From Flavobacterium sp. N502536 (lineage in GTDB: Bacteria; Bacteroidota; Bacteroidia; Flavobacteriales; Flavobacteriaceae), in assembly GCF_025947345.1 (NCBI RefSeq), contig NZ_CP110011.1, forward strand, positions 2,294,001 to 2,358,000: DNA of 64,000 nt. Reading direction: 5' to 3'. The translations under genes were made by a program, and so were the position numbers. The notes below the pieces were generated by a model, which saw only the letters and a program-made list of their open reading frames with translations, was not told the origin of the DNA and made no database searches. Positions 42,505-51,222 of the stretch are shown piece after piece (within the stretch, counting starts at the first letter, position 1; every line of letters starts with the position of its first letter).

Positions 42505-43086
42505 TTATCCGTGTACGGTCTCACTTTTTCCGTAGTTGGTAATAATTGAACCTTCGAATTCAATCCATTCTTTCCAGCGTTTATCGATATCTATATTGTC
42601 GGTATATTTTCTTGCAAAACCTAAAAATGTAGTGTAATGTCCGGCTTCAGAAATCATTAAATCACGGTAGAATTTAGCCAGTTCTTCGTCTTTTATGTTT
42701 TCTGAAAGTACTTTAAAACGCTCGCAGCTTCTGGCTTCAATCATAGCCGAAAACAACAGACGATCGCAAAGAGCATCTCTGCGGCTGCCGTCTTTTTTCA
42801 TGAATTTAAAAAGTTCATTTACATAATGATCTTTTCTTTCACGCCCCAGAGTCAAACCTCTTTTTTTGATGATATCGTGTACCATTTGCAAATGCTCCAG
42901 TTCTTCTCTTGCGATCACAAGCATTTCGGTTACCAGTTCTTCCAATTCAGAATTGTAAGTAACTAAGCTGATGGCATTTGAAGCGGCTTTTTGTTCGCAC
43001 CAGGCATGATCCGTCAAAATTTCTTCGATATTTGATTCTACGATATTGACCCAGCGGGGGTCTGTGGCTAATTTTAGTCCTAACAT
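42505..43086 (-). CDS. miaE: tRNA-(ms2io6A)-hydroxylase
   Basis: This 193-residue ferritin-like di-iron enzyme is MiaE, which hydroxylates the isopentenyl side chain of the modified adenosine at position 37 of tRNA. Iron ligands are visible in the helices REELEHLQMVHDII, EARSCERFKVL and ISEAGHYTTFLGFAR (Glu-x-x-His and Glu patterns). The N terminus LATDPRWVNIVESNIEEILTDHAWCEQKAA is family-typical. A -7 box lies at 43112-43119 on the minus strand. Confidence 0.92.
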   Translation of the reverse strand: MLGLKLATDPRWVNIVESNIEEILTDHAWCEQKAASNAISLVTYNSELEELVTEMLVIAREELEHLQMVHDIIKKRGLTLGRERKDHYVNELFKFMKKDGSRRDALCDRLLFSAMIEARSCERFKVLSENIKDEELAKFYRDLMISEAGHYTTFLGFARKYTDNIDIDKRWKEWIEFEGSIITNYGKSETVHG

Positions 43087-43111
43087 AATTGCTTCCGAAA
43101 TTTGTATTTGG

Positions 43112-43119
43112 CAAAATTA
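43112..43119 (-). promoter_or_regulatory. Candidate -7 box of miaE
   Basis: TAATTTTG on the minus strand matches TAnnTTTG 25 bp upstream of miaE. No -33 TTG at the right distance. Confidence 0.3.
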
Positions 43120-43199
43120 GTCTTTTTTCGACCAAAAACAGGAAATATCGTGCGAATACGCTCGAAAAAGCATTATTTTGCAGGTTGAAATGAATATAA

Positions 43200-44444
43200 A
43201 TGAATCCAGTGCGTAAACTTTTAATTATTGGTTCTGTCTGGCCCGAGCCAAATTCGTCTGCTGCCGGAGGAAGAATGATGCAGTTAATTTCCATTTTTAA
43301 GGATAATGGATTTGAGATTACATTCGTCAGTGCAGCCCTGGACAGCGATTTTATGGTAGACTTGTCTGCGTTTGGTGTTGATAAAAAAAGTATCGAACTC
43401 AATTCGGCCAGTTTTGATGCGTTTGTGATGGAGTTAAATCCAAATGTTGTGTTGTTTGATCGTTTTATGATGGAGGAACAATTTGGGTGGCGTGTGACCG
43501 AAAATTGTCCGGAAGCCATCCGGATTCTTGATACAGAAGATTTACATTGTTTGCGTGCAGCAAGGCAAAATGCTTTTAAGAAGAACCGAAAATTTGAACT
43601 CGAAGATTTGTTTTCTGAAGAGGTCGCCAAGCGGGAAATTGCCAGTATTTTAAGGTGTGATTTGTCTTTGATTATTTCAGAATTTGAGATGAATATTTTG
43701 AAAGAAATGTTCAGAATCAACGAAGAGCTGCTTTTGTATCTCCCTTTTTTAGTAGAGGCAATGTCGGATGATGCCCTTTTGAAATTGCCTTCCTTTGAAG
43801 AAAGGAAAAAGTTTGTTTTTATTGGGAATTTCTTTCACGAGCCCAATTGGAACACCGTTCAGTATTTAAAAGAAACCATCTGGCCTTTGATAAAAAAGGA
43901 TTTTCCGGAAGCTATTTTAGAAGTTTACGGTGCTTATCCGTCGCAAAAAGTAGTACAGCTGCATCAGCCAAAAAACGGGTTTTATATAATGGGCAGGGCA
44001 GAAGATGCTAATGAAGTTGTGAAAAATGCAAGGGTTGTTCTGGCGCCTATTCGGTTTGGAGCTGGCTTAAAAGGTAAATTGCTTGAGGCAATGCAATGCG
44101 GAACACCTAGTGTAACCACAACCATTGGTGCTGAAGCCATGCACGCCAGCTTACCCTGGAATGGATTTATAACCGATGATGTATCCGAATTTGTTAAAAA
44201 TGCCATTGCACTTTATCAGGATGAAAGTCTTTGGAAAGAGGCTCAAAAAAAAGGTGTCGCTATTATTAACGAATGTTATCTGAAAGATAAATTTTCAGCT
44301 GGATTAGTGTCTGTAGTCAACTCATTGCTGATGGATTCTAAAAGCCATCGTCTGCATAATTTTATGGGGAATTTATTGCAGCATCACGCGTATCGAAGTA
44401 CGATGTACATGTCGAAATGGATCGAAGCTAAGAATAAGAACTAA
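43200..44444 (+). CDS. Glycosyltransferase, GT4-like
   Basis: This 414-residue protein has a GT-B fold. The first Rossmann half begins LLIIGSVWPEPNSSAAGGRMMQ; the second starts near residue 205 (KFVFIGNFFHEPNWNTVQYL). It carries the GT4 nucleotide-sugar motif as VLAPIRFGAGLKGKLLEAMQ followed by CGTPSVTTTIGAEAM, with the Glu expected to bind the sugar nucleotide. The acceptor and sugar are not known, and no polysaccharide cluster surrounds it. It is divergent from miaE. Confidence 0.85.
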   Translation: MNPVRKLLIIGSVWPEPNSSAAGGRMMQLISIFKDNGFEITFVSAALDSDFMVDLSAFGVDKKSIELNSASFDAFVMELNPNVVLFDRFMMEEQFGWRVTENCPEAIRILDTEDLHCLRAARQNAFKKNRKFELEDLFSEEVAKREIASILRCDLSLIISEFEMNILKEMFRINEELLLYLPFLVEAMSDDALLKLPSFEERKKFVFIGNFFHEPNWNTVQYLKETIWPLIKKDFPEAILEVYGAYPSQKVVQLHQPKNGFYIMGRAEDANEVVKNARVVLAPIRFGAGLKGKLLEAMQCGTPSVTTTIGAEAMHASLPWNGFITDDVSEFVKNAIALYQDESLWKEAQKKGVAIINECYLKDKFSAGLVSVVNSLLMDSKSHRLHNFMGNLLQHHAYRSTMYMSKWIEAKNKN

Positions 44445-44447
44445 AAA

Positions 44448-44485
44448 AAAACCAGATTACACTTTGCGTAATCTGGTTTTTTTTA
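44448..44485 (+). terminator. Terminator of the glycosyltransferase gene
   Basis: AAAACCAGATTAC (44448-44460) and GTAATCTGGTTTT (44468-44480) form a 13-bp stem followed by T residues. Confidence 0.85.
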
Positions 44486-44583
44486 GTCTCAGTCTCAGTT
44501 TTCAGTCTCAGTCGCAGTCTCAGTTTTCAAGCAGCACTGCCTACTACAACTGTTCACTGCGACTGAAAACTGGGACTAAAAAA
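44479..44583 (-). repeat. Nested inverted repeat built of CAGTCTCAG words
   Basis: TTTTTTAGTCTCAGT (44479-44493) faces ACTGGGACTAAAAAA (44569-44583) with one mismatch. Inside are repeated TCTCAGT/TTTTCAGTC words facing CTGCGACTGAAAA. It sits directly after the M1 peptidase stop on the minus strand and could act as its terminator. Confidence 0.6.
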
Positions 44584-44585
44584 CT

Positions 44586-46433
44586 CTATTTCAAAACCCC
44601 TTCAACAGCTTGAATCGTTGTAGCATGATAACCTGATTTTGCTTTTTCGAAAATCTGTTTTGCCCAAACTTTTCCTTCCGGAGTTTTAACCATTTCTTTG
44701 TAAAGCATCATTACCGATCCTGTTCTGCTTATTCCGATTAGGAATTGCTCAATTGCAGGATTGGCTGCTTTGTATTGATGTTCAATGGCCTGAACAAACC
44801 ATTGGCGTTTGATGATGAAATTACCGCCTTTTGTAAAGTTGAATTCTTTGTCAATCGCTTCCATTTCTGCTGCTGTAATGTCAGCTGGAAGATGATCTAT
44901 AAAATGTTGTTTTTCGGCAGTTGTCGTAATTTTTTTGCTTAGACCTGCTACGCCCGTTTCTCTCCAGGTTTTTTGGATTTGATCAATTGCATCAAAATCA
45001 GGAGAACTTACCGGAAGGATGTTTGACGGAATTCCCGGTTTGTAAATCCAGTCTTCTAATTTGATTTTATCGGCTAAAGCTTTGTCGCCTTTAATCAGGT
45101 TTTCATTGATGTACTTTACAAAATCTTCTGTTGTAATGGATTTGAAGGCATGAGAATCGAAATAGTTTTTAATAAACGGATCGAATTTCTCACGGCCAAC
45201 CGCATTCTCGATAACTCTTAAAAAAGCATACCCTTTTACGTAAGGAATCATACTGATACCGTCGTCAGGATTTCTTCCCGTAAGGCTTACTTTTAATCGG
45301 GTATCCGGATTTTCTGCTCCATATTCTGCTACATTATCCACTAATTCTTTGTTGGTGATAACATTTTGCATTTCAAATTCTTTCTTTCCAAAGATGGCTT
45401 CTCCAATTCTGTGTTCCACATAAGTGGTAAAACCTTCGTTTAACCAAATGTCATCCCAGGTTGCATTGGTCACTAAGTTTCCGCTCCAGCTGTGTCCTAA
45501 TTCATGTGCTAAAAGACTTGTTAGGGAGCGATCTCCTGCAATTACGCCCGGAGTTAAGAAAGTTAGGTTCGGGTTTTCCATTCCGCCATAAGGGAAGCTT
45601 GGTGGTAAAACCAATACATCATAACGTCCCCAACGGTATGGACCGTAAAGTTTTTCGGCAGCAACGACCATTTTTCCAAGTTCAGCAAATTCCCAAGCCG
45701 ATTTTTTCAACATGGAAGGTTCTGCGTAAACTCCGGTTCTGTTGTCGATTGCCTGGAATTCAATATCTCCAACGGCAATTGCCATTAAATAGGACGGAAT
45801 TGCTTTATCCTGCTTAAAAGTATAAACTCCGGTATCGTTTTTCTTCTGTGGATTCACAGCGCTCATAACGGCTAATAAATCTTTAGGAACCGTAACTTTT
45901 GCATTGTAAGTAAAACGAATTCCCGGTGAATCCTGACACGGAATCCAGGTACGCGACCAAACGCTTTCGCCCTGAGAGAATAAGAATGGCTTCTTTTTGT
46001 CTGCGGTTTGTTCCGGTTTCAACCATTGCAATGCTACAGCCTCTTTGGTGGTGTTGTAGTAAATATTTACTTTGGTAGTGTTGGGTTCAATGGTAATATG
46101 AAGCGGTTTTCCGTGAAATTCGGTGTCCGCACCAAGTTCGAATTTAGTTTCTTTTTCTTCGTCTCCTAAGGTTACTTTGGTAATGTTAAGGGTGTTTTCG
46201 TCGAAGATAATTTCGTTTCCTTTACTGATGTTGTCAATTTGCCAGGAAGCTTTTCCTGTGATGGTTTGGGTGTTGAAATCGACTTTAATGTCAAGGTCGA
46301 GGTGTTTCACAACAGCCAATTCCGGTTTAGAATAGCTGTGTTCGTCAATGACGGCTGTATTTTTTTCGGTTTGTTCTTTTTTCTGGCAGGCGAAAGCCGT
46401 TAAGAATAAAGCTACAAGGATTGTTTTCTTCAT
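44586..46433 (-). CDS. M1 family aminopeptidase, lipoprotein
   Basis: This 615-residue zinc peptidase has a lipoprotein signal (lipobox FAC, near Cys16) and an M1 core. The exopeptidase motif is GGMENPN, and the zinc site is HELGH with a distal Glu in LLAHELGHSWSGNLV and DIWLNEGFTTYVEH. A C-terminal helical domain resembles that of leukotriene A4 hydrolase. It would cut N-terminal residues from peptides at the envelope. Followed by a large nested hairpin. Confidence 0.93.
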   Translation of the reverse strand: MKKTILVALFLTAFACQKKEQTEKNTAVIDEHSYSKPELAVVKHLDLDIKVDFNTQTITGKASWQIDNISKGNEIIFDENTLNITKVTLGDEEKETKFELGADTEFHGKPLHITIEPNTTKVNIYYNTTKEAVALQWLKPEQTADKKKPFLFSQGESVWSRTWIPCQDSPGIRFTYNAKVTVPKDLLAVMSAVNPQKKNDTGVYTFKQDKAIPSYLMAIAVGDIEFQAIDNRTGVYAEPSMLKKSAWEFAELGKMVVAAEKLYGPYRWGRYDVLVLPPSFPYGGMENPNLTFLTPGVIAGDRSLTSLLAHELGHSWSGNLVTNATWDDIWLNEGFTTYVEHRIGEAIFGKKEFEMQNVITNKELVDNVAEYGAENPDTRLKVSLTGRNPDDGISMIPYVKGYAFLRVIENAVGREKFDPFIKNYFDSHAFKSITTEDFVKYINENLIKGDKALADKIKLEDWIYKPGIPSNILPVSSPDFDAIDQIQKTWRETGVAGLSKKITTTAEKQHFIDHLPADITAAEMEAIDKEFNFTKGGNFIIKRQWFVQAIEHQYKAANPAIEQFLIGISRTGSVMMLYKEMVKTPEGKVWAKQIFEKAKSGYHATTIQAVEGVLK

Positions 46434-46466
46434 TTTTATGTGTTTTGGATTTGCGGATGAAAATTA

Positions 46467-46505
46467 AACAAAAAATCCCGTTTTGAATGAACAAAACGGG
46501 ATTTT
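46467..46505 (-). terminator. Terminator of pdhA-pdhC
   Basis: AAAATCCCGTTTTG (46472-46485) and CAAAACGGGATTTT (46492-46505) form a perfect 14-bp stem, about 85 bp after the pdhC stop. CTTCGACTTCGCTCAG words lie between it and the gene. Confidence 0.75.
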
Positions 46506-46516
46506 ATTATAGGGGT

Positions 46517-46552
46517 CTTCGACTTCGCTCAGACGGACATTCGACTTCGCTC
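46517..46552. repeat. Two CTTCGACTTCGCTC words
   Basis: Copies at 46517-46532 and 46540-46552 belong to the same dispersed family as 22575-22590, 30786-30801 and 30824-30839. Confidence 0.65.
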
Positions 46553-46589
46553 GGACATTGACTTTGCTAAGATGAACATGGCATAAAAA

Positions 46590-48236
46590 TTATGCTAACA
46601 TGGTCACCGGGCTTTCGATGTATTGTTTTAGTGTTTGTAAAAACTGAGCTCCGGTTGCACCGTCAATCGTTCTGTGGTCACAAGCCAATGATAACATCAT
46701 GGTATTTCCAACTACAATCTGACCGTTTTTCACTACCGGTTTCTCTACAATTGCTCCTACAGAAAGGATAGCAGAGTTTGGCTGATTGATGATTGAATTG
46801 AATTCAGTGATACCAAACATTCCAAGGTTAGAAACTGTAAAAGTGCTTCCTTCCATTTCCTGTGGTCCTAGTTTTTTGTTTTTAGCTCTTCCGGCAAGAT
46901 CTCTTACTGAAGCGCCAATTTGAGATAAACTCATGGCGTCTGTAAATTTCAATACTGGAACTACTAATCCGTCTTCAACCGCTACAGCAACACCAATGTT
47001 TACGTGGTGGTTGATGATGATAGCATCTTCTTTCCACTGAGAGTTGATTTTTGGATGTTTTTTCAAGGCTAATGCACAAGCTTTGATTACCATATCGTTA
47101 AAAGATACTTTTGTATCCGGAACGGTATTGATTGTTGCTCTTGCGCCCATAGCTTCGTCCATGCTTACTTCGATCACTAAGTTGTAGTGAGGAGCTGTAA
47201 ATAAAGATTCTGCCAAACGTTTTGCGATAATTTTACGCATTTGAGAGTTTTTGATCTCTTCGGTGAAAACTTCTCCGGCAGGAACAAATACTTTTGGTGC
47301 AGCAGCAGGAGCAGCTTCTGGCGATTTAGCAGCAGCTGTTACAGTTGCAGCAGGTGCCTGAGCAGCAGCTGGAGTAAAGTTTTCGATATCGCTTTTTACG
47401 ATACGTCCGTTTTCTCCTGAACCTTTAACCTGAGTCAATTGGATTCCTTTGTCAGAAGCGATTTTCTTTGCTAATGGTGAAGCTAAGATTCTTCCTCCGT
47501 TTGAAGTTTCGGCTACAGTTTCTGTTGCTTTTTCAGCAGCAGGAGCAGCTTTTACTTCTTCAGTTGCAGGAGCGCTTGCAGCACCTCCGGCAGTATAGTT
47601 TGCAGAAATTCCCGAAACATCAGTTCCGGCAGGTCCAATGATAGCTAATAAGCTGTCAACAGGAGCTGTATTTCCTTCCTGAATTCCAATGTATAATAAA
47701 GTTCCGGCATTGAAAGACTCAAACTCCATAGTGGCTTTGTCTGTTTCAATTTCGGCTAAGATGTCTCCTTCAGCTACAGTATCACCTACTTTTTTCAACC
47801 AGGAAGCTACAGTTCCTTCGGTCATAGTGTCGCTCAAACGTGGCATGGTAACCACTACAACACCTTTTGGTAATTCAGTTGCCCCTTTTGCAGGAGCAGC
47901 AGTTTCTGTTTTTGTTTCTGCAGCAGGGGCAGCTTCCGCTTTTGGAGCTTCTGCAGCAGGGGCAGCACCACCGGCTAAAAGAGCAGAGATGTCTTCTCCT
48001 TCGTTACCAATGATGGCTAATAAAGAGTCAACAGGAGCAGTTTCTCCCGCTGGTATTCCGATATGTAAAAGAGTTCCTTCGTTGAAAGACTCAAATTCCA
48101 TTGTTGCTTTGTCTGTTTCAATCTCAGCTAAGATATCTCCTTCGCTAATTTTGTCGCCTACTTTTTTAAGCCAAGTCGCTACCGTTCCTTCCGTCATAGT
48201 ATCGCTCAAACGAGGCATTGTAATAATTGTTGCCAT
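46590..48236 (-). CDS. pdhC: Pyruvate dehydrogenase E2 (dihydrolipoamide acetyltransferase)
   Basis: This 548-residue protein is the core of the pyruvate dehydrogenase complex and passes acetyl groups to CoA. It has two lipoyl domains (about residues 1-76 and 128-204), each with the lipoylated Lys in ETDKATMEF (K43 in the first). Ala/Pro-rich linkers follow, then a peripheral-subunit-binding domain (RILASPLAKKIASDKGIQL) and a catalytic domain with the DHRTIDGATGAQF active site. It is 4 bp downstream of pdhA. Confidence 0.96.
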   Translation of the reverse strand: MATIITMPRLSDTMTEGTVATWLKKVGDKISEGDILAEIETDKATMEFESFNEGTLLHIGIPAGETAPVDSLLAIIGNEGEDISALLAGGAAPAAEAPKAEAAPAAETKTETAAPAKGATELPKGVVVVTMPRLSDTMTEGTVASWLKKVGDTVAEGDILAEIETDKATMEFESFNAGTLLYIGIQEGNTAPVDSLLAIIGPAGTDVSGISANYTAGGAASAPATEEVKAAPAAEKATETVAETSNGGRILASPLAKKIASDKGIQLTQVKGSGENGRIVKSDIENFTPAAAQAPAATVTAAAKSPEAAPAAAPKVFVPAGEVFTEEIKNSQMRKIIAKRLAESLFTAPHYNLVIEVSMDEAMGARATINTVPDTKVSFNDMVIKACALALKKHPKINSQWKEDAIIINHHVNIGVAVAVEDGLVVPVLKFTDAMSLSQIGASVRDLAGRAKNKKLGPQEMEGSTFTVSNLGMFGITEFNSIINQPNSAILSVGAIVEKPVVKNGQIVVGNTMMLSLACDHRTIDGATGAQFLQTLKQYIESPVTMLA

Positions 48237-48240
48237 TGAT

Positions 48241-49239
48241 TTATAGTTTATGAGGTGTAAATGGATAGTCTTCTTGTGCGTATACTACATCATACAATTG
48301 TTGTAATTCAGGATATGGAGATTCTTCAGCAAATTTCACACATTCTTCTACTAAATCTTTTACTCTTTGGTCGATTACTTCAATTTCTTCTTCCGTAGCA
48401 TATTTTTGATCCATAATTACATCTAAAACCTGAGTAATAGGGTCAATTTTTTTGTATTCTTCTACTTCTTCTTTAGAACGGTACAATTGTGCATCAGACA
48501 TTGAGTGTCCTCTGTAACGGTACGTTTTCATTTCAAGGAAAGTAGGTCCGTCACCACGACGTGCTCTGTCAATCGCTTCTGTCATTGCTTCTGCAACTTT
48601 TACCGGATTCATTCCGTCAACAGGTCCGCAAGGCATTTCGTATCCTAAACCAAGTTTCCAGATGTCGGTGTGATTTGCAGTTCTTTCAACAGAAGTTCCC
48701 ATTGCATAACCGTTGTTTTCAACGATAAATACAACCGGTAATTTCCATAACATAGCCATGTTGAAAGCTTCGTGTAATGAACCTTGTCTGGCAGCACCAT
48801 CACCAAAGTAAGTCATAGTAACTCCGCCAGTGTTGAAATATTTATCGGCAAAAGCCAAACCAGCTCCTACCGGAATTTGTCCACCAACAATTCCGTGTCC
48901 TCCGTAAAAACGGTGCTCTTTAGAGAAAATGTGCATAGAACCTCCCATACCTTTTGAGGTTCCGGTTGCTTTTCCTAAAAGTTCTGCCATTACGTTTCTA
49001 GGATCAACTCCCATACCAATTGGCTGAACGTGGTTTCTGTATGCAGTAATCATTTTGTCTTTAGTCAGGTCCATAGCGTGCAATGCACCTGCTAATACAG
49101 CTTCCTGACCATTATATAGGTGTAAAAAACCTCTAACTTTTTGTTGAATGTATAATGCTGCAAGTTTGTCTTCAAACTTTCTCCAAAGTAGCATGTCTTC
49201 GTACCACTTTAAATATACTTCTTTTGTAACTTCTTTCAT
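48241..49239 (-). CDS. pdhA: Pyruvate dehydrogenase E1 alpha subunit
   Basis: This 332-residue E1 alpha subunit decarboxylates pyruvate with thiamine diphosphate. The cofactor motif spans GDGAARQGSLHEAFNMA to VENNGYAMGTS, and the active-site loop is YRYRGHSMSDAQLYR. The beta subunit (E1 beta) is not next to it and must be coded elsewhere. It is the first gene of the pdhA-pdhC unit, with cdd upstream after 158 bp. Confidence 0.95.
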   Translation of the reverse strand: MKEVTKEVYLKWYEDMLLWRKFEDKLAALYIQQKVRGFLHLYNGQEAVLAGALHAMDLTKDKMITAYRNHVQPIGMGVDPRNVMAELLGKATGTSKGMGGSMHIFSKEHRFYGGHGIVGGQIPVGAGLAFADKYFNTGGVTMTYFGDGAARQGSLHEAFNMAMLWKLPVVFIVENNGYAMGTSVERTANHTDIWKLGLGYEMPCGPVDGMNPVKVAEAMTEAIDRARRGDGPTFLEMKTYRYRGHSMSDAQLYRSKEEVEEYKKIDPITQVLDVIMDQKYATEEEIEVIDQRVKDLVEECVKFAEESPYPELQQLYDVVYAQEDYPFTPHKL

Positions 49240-49374
49240 CTGAATTCTTTCTTTTGCTAAAGTTTGTTTGTGTTATCAATTGTTGCCTATAACGCAAAAT
49301 AGTTTCCTCCCACAAATTTGCGCCCGAAAGGTCGGGATGCAAAAATAAGACATTCCTATTAAGAAGTAAAATTT

Positions 49375-49395
49375 AAAAGCCACTTTTTGGCTTTT
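49375..49395 (-). terminator. Short hairpin after cdd
   Basis: AAAAGCCA (49375-49382) pairs with TGGCTTTT (49388-49395) directly after the cdd stop. Confidence 0.5.
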
Positions 49396-49397
49396 TT

Positions 49398-49880
49398 TTA
49401 CAAGAACTTTTTATCAAACATAAAAGGAAGTAAATTTTTTAGGGATGCCGATTTATAAACTTCACCTATTTCACCCATAAAATAGATTTCGATAGGGGTA
49501 TCCTGTCTGATCTCGTATTCTGCAATAGATTGTCGGCAAGAACCACATGGTGGAATCGGTGCTGTCGTCTGGTTGGTGTCTGAAGCTGCTGTAATGGCCA
49601 TTTTTAAAATTTTGGCTCCCGGATACACACTTCCTGCATGATAAATAGCAACACGCTCTGCACATAATCCTGAAGGATAAGCTGCGTTTTCCTGATTAGA
49701 TCCTACGACTATTTTTCCGTTGTCTAAAAGTAAAGCAGCTCCAACCCGAAATTGAGAATAGGGAGCGTAAGCGTTTTTGCGGACTTCGACTGCCTGACGC
49801 ATTAAGTCCTGAATGTCGTTTGAAAGTTCTTCAATGTTGTTGTAAACGTTAAAGGATGATGTAATGCTTATTTCTTTCAT
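49398..49880 (-). CDS. cdd: Cytidine deaminase
   Basis: This 160-residue zinc enzyme deaminates cytidine and deoxycytidine for pyrimidine salvage. The active site is C73-A-E75 (GLCAERVAIYHAG) and P111-C112-GS-C115 (IPPCGSCRQSIAEYE). It also has the family segment YSQFRVGAALLLDNG. It lies between porV and pdhA, with hairpins on both sides, so it is probably a single-gene unit. Confidence 0.95.
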   Translation of the reverse strand: MKEISITSSFNVYNNIEELSNDIQDLMRQAVEVRKNAYAPYSQFRVGAALLLDNGKIVVGSNQENAAYPSGLCAERVAIYHAGSVYPGAKILKMAITAASDTNQTTAPIPPCGSCRQSIAEYEIRQDTPIEIYFMGEIGEVYKSASLKNLLPFMFDKKFL

Positions 49881-49893
49881 TTGTTTTTAAGGG

Positions 49894-49933
49894 AAAAAAA
49901 ATCCAAATCTCTAACTTAATAGAAATTTGGATT
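49894..49933 (-). terminator. Terminator of porV
   Basis: AATCCAAAT (49900-49908) pairs with ATTTGGATT (49925-49933), followed by T7 on the minus strand, about 30 bp after the porV stop. Confidence 0.6.
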
Positions 49934-49959
49934 GTTATTAATTTTTTTGTTTTCTGGTT

Positions 49960-51168
49960 TTAGTATACTTCGTATTTGTCGCCAAAGTTAAAGGTTAAAG
50001 AAAAACGAAGTGTATTTTCTAACGGATTTTTAACTTTTGAAGTCGAAAATAAATACGAAACGTCAACTTTTACAACATTATATTTGAATCCGGCTCCTAA
50101 AGAGAAGAATTGTCTTGCTCCTTTTACCGGGCTTTCGTGAAAATATCCTGCTCGTAAGGCAAAAGCATCCTGATACATATATTCGGCACCTACACTATAA
50201 GTGATTTCTTTTAGTTCTTCGCTAAAACCACCCGGCGCATCGCCAAATGATTTAAAGATTCCGGATACCCAGCCAATGTCTTTGTAGTTTTTGTAGTTTG
50301 CTGCGTTAGCTTGTTCCTGAGAAATGTCTCCCGGATCTGTAAAATCGCCGTCGCCATTTGCATCTACAGGAGTTCCTGGTCCCGGAGGAGTTGGAACTAA
50401 AAGTTTGCTGACTTCGACACTAAGGCCTACTTTGTTGTAATCGTCTAAGATGAAGTCGAAACCTCCTCCTAATCTAAGATTAGCCGGTAAAAAGTTAGAG
50501 CTGATATCGTCGTTATCATAACTTATTTTTGGTCCAAGATTTTGAAGGTTGAAACCACCTCTCCATCTTCCGTTGAAGTCAGAATAAGCAATTTCTTCCG
50601 ATTGGTAGAATCCGGCAACGTCTACAGCGAACGAACTTGCTGCTGATGCATCGATATCTTCCGAAGCAATTTTCAGGTTAGAACGAATGTATCTTGCGGC
50701 TACAGCCATAGAGAATGTTTCGCTTAATTTAAGAGAATAAGATCCGTCGAAAGCAAATTCATTCGGTGAAACGATTCTTGCCGCTTCATTTGGATCTCCG
50801 GTGGTGCGTAACTCAATATCTCCAAAACCAAAATAACGGAAACTTCCCGCGAAGGCGCTTCGGTCGTTGATTTTGTTGTAGTAGGTTACCTGGCCTAATG
50901 AAATGTCATTGGCTAAGTCAGTCAGATAAGGAGTGTAACTGATAGAAAATCCCTGCTTGTCTACGGAGAAAGCATATTTTGCGGGATTCCATTGTTGCGA
51001 ATAGGCGTCGGCTGATGTAGCAACACCCTGATCGGCTAAACCGGCGGCTCTTGCGTCGGCTGCGACTAGTAAAAAAGGTACTCCGGTAGTAATAGGGCGT
51101 TCAATGTTTTGAGCTTTTGCGTACGGAATAATTAAAAAACAAATTAATAATAGCGATATTTTTTTCAT
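49960..51168 (-). CDS. porV: Type IX secretion outer-membrane protein PorV
   Basis: This 402-residue barrel protein has a signal peptide (MKKISLLLICFLIIPYAKA) and the PorV N terminus GVPFLLVAADARAAGLADQGVATSADAYSQQWNPAKY cut by family-conserved residues. It is of the FadL-like 14-strand type. PorV collects cargo leaving the SprA translocon and delivers it to the PorU protease/attachment complex. It is encoded directly after porU on the same strand, but a good promoter lies at 51194-51222. Confidence 0.95.
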   Translation of the reverse strand: MKKISLLLICFLIIPYAKAQNIERPITTGVPFLLVAADARAAGLADQGVATSADAYSQQWNPAKYAFSVDKQGFSISYTPYLTDLANDISLGQVTYYNKINDRSAFAGSFRYFGFGDIELRTTGDPNEAARIVSPNEFAFDGSYSLKLSETFSMAVAARYIRSNLKIASEDIDASAASSFAVDVAGFYQSEEIAYSDFNGRWRGGFNLQNLGPKISYDNDDISSNFLPANLRLGGGFDFILDDYNKVGLSVEVSKLLVPTPPGPGTPVDANGDGDFTDPGDISQEQANAANYKNYKDIGWVSGIFKSFGDAPGGFSEELKEITYSVGAEYMYQDAFALRAGYFHESPVKGARQFFSLGAGFKYNVVKVDVSYLFSTSKVKNPLENTLRFSLTFNFGDKYEVY

Positions 51169-51193
51169 TTACGTAATTATGGAGTTGGTGATA

Positions 51194-51222
51194 CAAATAT
51201 ATAGATTATTATAAGATGACAA
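51194..51222 (-). promoter_or_regulatory. Promoter of porV inside the end of porU
   Basis: On the minus strand TTG (51220-51222), 18 bp, then TATATTTG (51194-51201) match the consensus; the leader would be under 25 nt. The -33 element lies within porU. Confidence 0.55.
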
